Below are positions 5,825 through 6,826 of a DNA stretch of 6,826 nucleotides, piece after piece. The stretch comes from an uncultured Chloroflexota bacterium (GTDB lineage Bacteria; Chloroflexota; Limnocylindria; Limnocylindrales; CSP1-4): assembly GCA_903930745.1 (NCBI GenBank), contig CAIYZX010000460.1:1-6826 (forward strand), in the 5' to 3' direction. The number at the start of each line of letters is the position of its first letter. Position 1 is the stretch's first letter. A model generated the notes under the pieces. That model saw nothing but the letters and a program-made list of their open reading frames with translations. It did not search any database and had not been told where the DNA came from. A program made the translations under genes and the position numbers.

Positions 5825-6724
5825 ATGCGTCTCGGCTTCATCGGCCTCGGCCGGATGGGCGCGAACATGGTTCGCCGCCTCCTGCGTGACCACCACGAGA
5901 TCGTGGCGTACAACCGCACCCCGGAACGGACGCGCGAGATCATGGCGGAGGGGGCGGAGGGCGCCTTCTCCATCGAGGAGCTGGTGGCGAGCCTCCCGAA
6001 GCCACGGATCGTCTGGGTCATGGTGCCCGCGGGCGATGCCACGGAGGCGCAGATCCAGGAGCTGGCGGAGCACCTGGAACCCGGCGACACCATCGTGGAC
6101 GGCGGCAACACGAACTTCCACGACGACGTCCGGCGCCACGGTGACCTGAAGGCGAAGGGCATCGGCTACGTGGACGCCGGGACCAGCGGCGGCATCTGGG
6201 GACTCCAGGTGGGCTACGCCCTGATGGTGGGCGGTGACCCGGAGACGGTCCAGCCGCTGGAGCCCGTGTTCCACAGCCTCGCGCCGGAGGGCGGCTACCT
6301 CCACACGGGCGCGCCCGGCTCCGGGCACTACGTGAAGATGGTCCACAACGGCATCGAGTACGGCCTGATGCAGGCCTACGCCGAAGGCTTCGAGATCCTC
6401 CACGCGTCCGACTACACGCTGGACCTCGCGAAGATCTCCGAGACCTGGGAGCACGGCTCCGTCATCCGATCGTGGCTGCTGGAGCTGATGACGCGGGCGC
6501 TCAAGGCCCAGGGCCAGGAGCTGGCCGGCATCAAGGGCTGGGTGGCGGACTCCGGCGAAGGCCGCTGGACCGTGCAGGAGGCGATGGACCTGGACGTCCC
6601 GGCGCCGGTCATCACGCTCGCGCTGCAGACGCGCTTCCGATCCCGCCAGGACGACACGTACACGGGCAAGGTCCTCGCGGCGCTCCGCAACGAGTTCGGC
6701 GGCCATGCCGTGAAGCCGGAATAG
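5825..6724 (+). CDS. gnd: 6-phosphogluconate dehydrogenase, decarboxylating (short form)
   Basis: Oxidatively decarboxylates 6-phosphogluconate to ribulose 5-phosphate, feeding RpiB and transketolase. The 299-residue product belongs to the short form (about 300 residues, Bacillus YqeC/GntZ-like) rather than the ~470-residue E. coli Gnd form. In order: a Rossmann fold with GLGRMG (7-12), YNRTPE with N30-R31-T32 after the second strand, VDGGNTNFHDD (91-101), the substrate loop SGG (121-123), the catalytic stretch GHYVKMVHNGIEYG with K171, H174, N175 and E178, and a helical C-terminal domain with DSGEGRWTVQEA (242-253) and RFRSRQDD (270-277). All expected catalytic and substrate residues are present. 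The NRT triplet matches the NADP 2'-phosphate-binding motif of classical enzymes, so NADP+ use is inferred. Transcribed away from the lipoprotein gene; another gene appears to start 88 bases after it. Confidence 0.95.
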   Translation: MRLGFIGLGRMGANMVRRLLRDHHEIVAYNRTPERTREIMAEGAEGAFSIEELVASLPKPRIVWVMVPAGDATEAQIQELAEHLEPGDTIVDGGNTNFHDDVRRHGDLKAKGIGYVDAGTSGGIWGLQVGYALMVGGDPETVQPLEPVFHSLAPEGGYLHTGAPGSGHYVKMVHNGIEYGLMQAYAEGFEILHASDYTLDLAKISETWEHGSVIRSWLLELMTRALKAQGQELAGIKGWVADSGEGRWTVQEAMDLDVPAPVITLALQTRFRSRQDDTYTGKVLAALRNEFGGHAVKPE

Positions 6725-6738
6725 GGAGGGATCGCGAC

Positions 6739-6798
6739 GTGGAGCTGGCAGACGCGGAGAAGTCCGGCAGGGCTGCCCTAGACTTGGGACGAGGCTGA
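6739..6798 (+). CDS. Possible 19-residue leader ORF
   Basis: A GTG-started frame (VELADAEK...) with a strong ribosome binding site, GGGAGGG at 6724-6730, 8 bases upstream, ending at TGA 6796-6798, 13 bases before the next likely start. It has no recognisable similarity. It could be a leader peptide coupling translation to the downstream gene, a remnant, or chance. A candidate -10 (6779-6784) lies inside it, which fits poorly with a leader transcribed from that promoter. Confidence 0.25.
   Translation: MELADAEKSGRAALDLGRG
6779..6784 (+). promoter_or_regulatory. Candidate -10 element before the right-edge gene
   Basis: TAGACT, 27 bases before the GTG at 6812, inside the CCTAGACTTG 10-mer that also precedes the 6-phosphogluconate dehydrogenase gene. 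No clear -35 element. Confidence 0.38.
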
Positions 6799-6811
6799 GC
6801 GGGGCAGAGAC

Positions 6812-6826
6812 GTGACGGACGTGCAG
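6812..6826 (+). CDS. Start of a further gene, cut by the window edge
   Basis: GTG followed by ACG GAC GTG CAG (VTDVQ), with GGGG (6801-6804) seven bases upstream as a modest ribosome binding site. Five codons cannot identify a product. By context, glucose-6-phosphate dehydrogenase (zwf) or 6-phosphogluconolactonase would be natural next members of a pentose phosphate cluster, but that is a guess from gene order. Confidence 0.35.

Noticed and set aside
5669..6706. Long minus-strand frame antisense to the 6-phosphogluconate dehydrogenase gene
   Set aside because: The plus strand encodes a complete family protein with a good ribosome binding site; the antisense frame shows only composition bias.
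1..6826. CRISPR array, tRNA or rRNA genes
   Set aside because: No regularly spaced direct repeats and no cloverleaf-like or rRNA-like segments were seen on either strand.

Overview
The window is a high-GC bacterial chromosome segment (roughly 70% G+C by eye, with strong G/C preference at third codon positions). It is built around pentose-phosphate-pathway genes. The combination of a transketolase, a cysteine-type RpiB, a short 6-phosphogluconate dehydrogenase and a lipoprotein with repeated S-x-D-G-x-x-W motifs would fit a high-GC Chloroflexota (Limnocylindria-like) or an actinobacterial lineage. That placement is inference only, because no rRNA or other marker is present.

Layout: (1) 1-1955, a transketolase gene whose first ~40 codons lie outside the window, followed after 37 bases by rpiB (1993-2475), evidently co-transcribed. 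(2) 2476-2733, a non-coding convergent spacer holding several GC-rich hairpins and a 149-bp structure bounded by 27-nt imperfect inverted repeats. (3) 2734-3292, two broken genes back to back: the C-terminal part of a histidine-phosphatase-family gene on the minus strand and the C-terminal ~46 residues of a PIN-domain (VapC-like) gene on the plus strand. Both have lost their 5' ends at the same point near 3145-3160. (4) 3293-4478, a complete 1186-bp IS5-family insertion sequence with perfect 18-bp terminal inverted repeats and a TGA target duplication. It carries an intact DDE transposase and a second, convergent ORF for a small predicted membrane protein. (5) 4503-5672, a minus-strand lipoprotein with a probable beta-propeller of Asp-box-like repeats. 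(6) 5825-6724, a decarboxylating 6-phosphogluconate dehydrogenase, followed by a short spacer and the first five codons of another gene at the right edge.

Functionally, 6-phosphogluconate dehydrogenase makes ribulose 5-phosphate (with CO2 and reduced cofactor), RpiB interconverts ribulose 5-phosphate and ribose 5-phosphate, and transketolase shuffles two-carbon units between sugar phosphates. Most of the pathway is therefore encoded here, and the gene cut at the right edge may be a further member. The middle of the locus (2.5-4.5 kb) looks like a rearrangement scar later entered by an IS. The most notable points are the shared breakpoint of the two gene fragments, the IS sitting exactly on a stop codon at the centre of a palindrome, and the possible passenger gene inside the IS.
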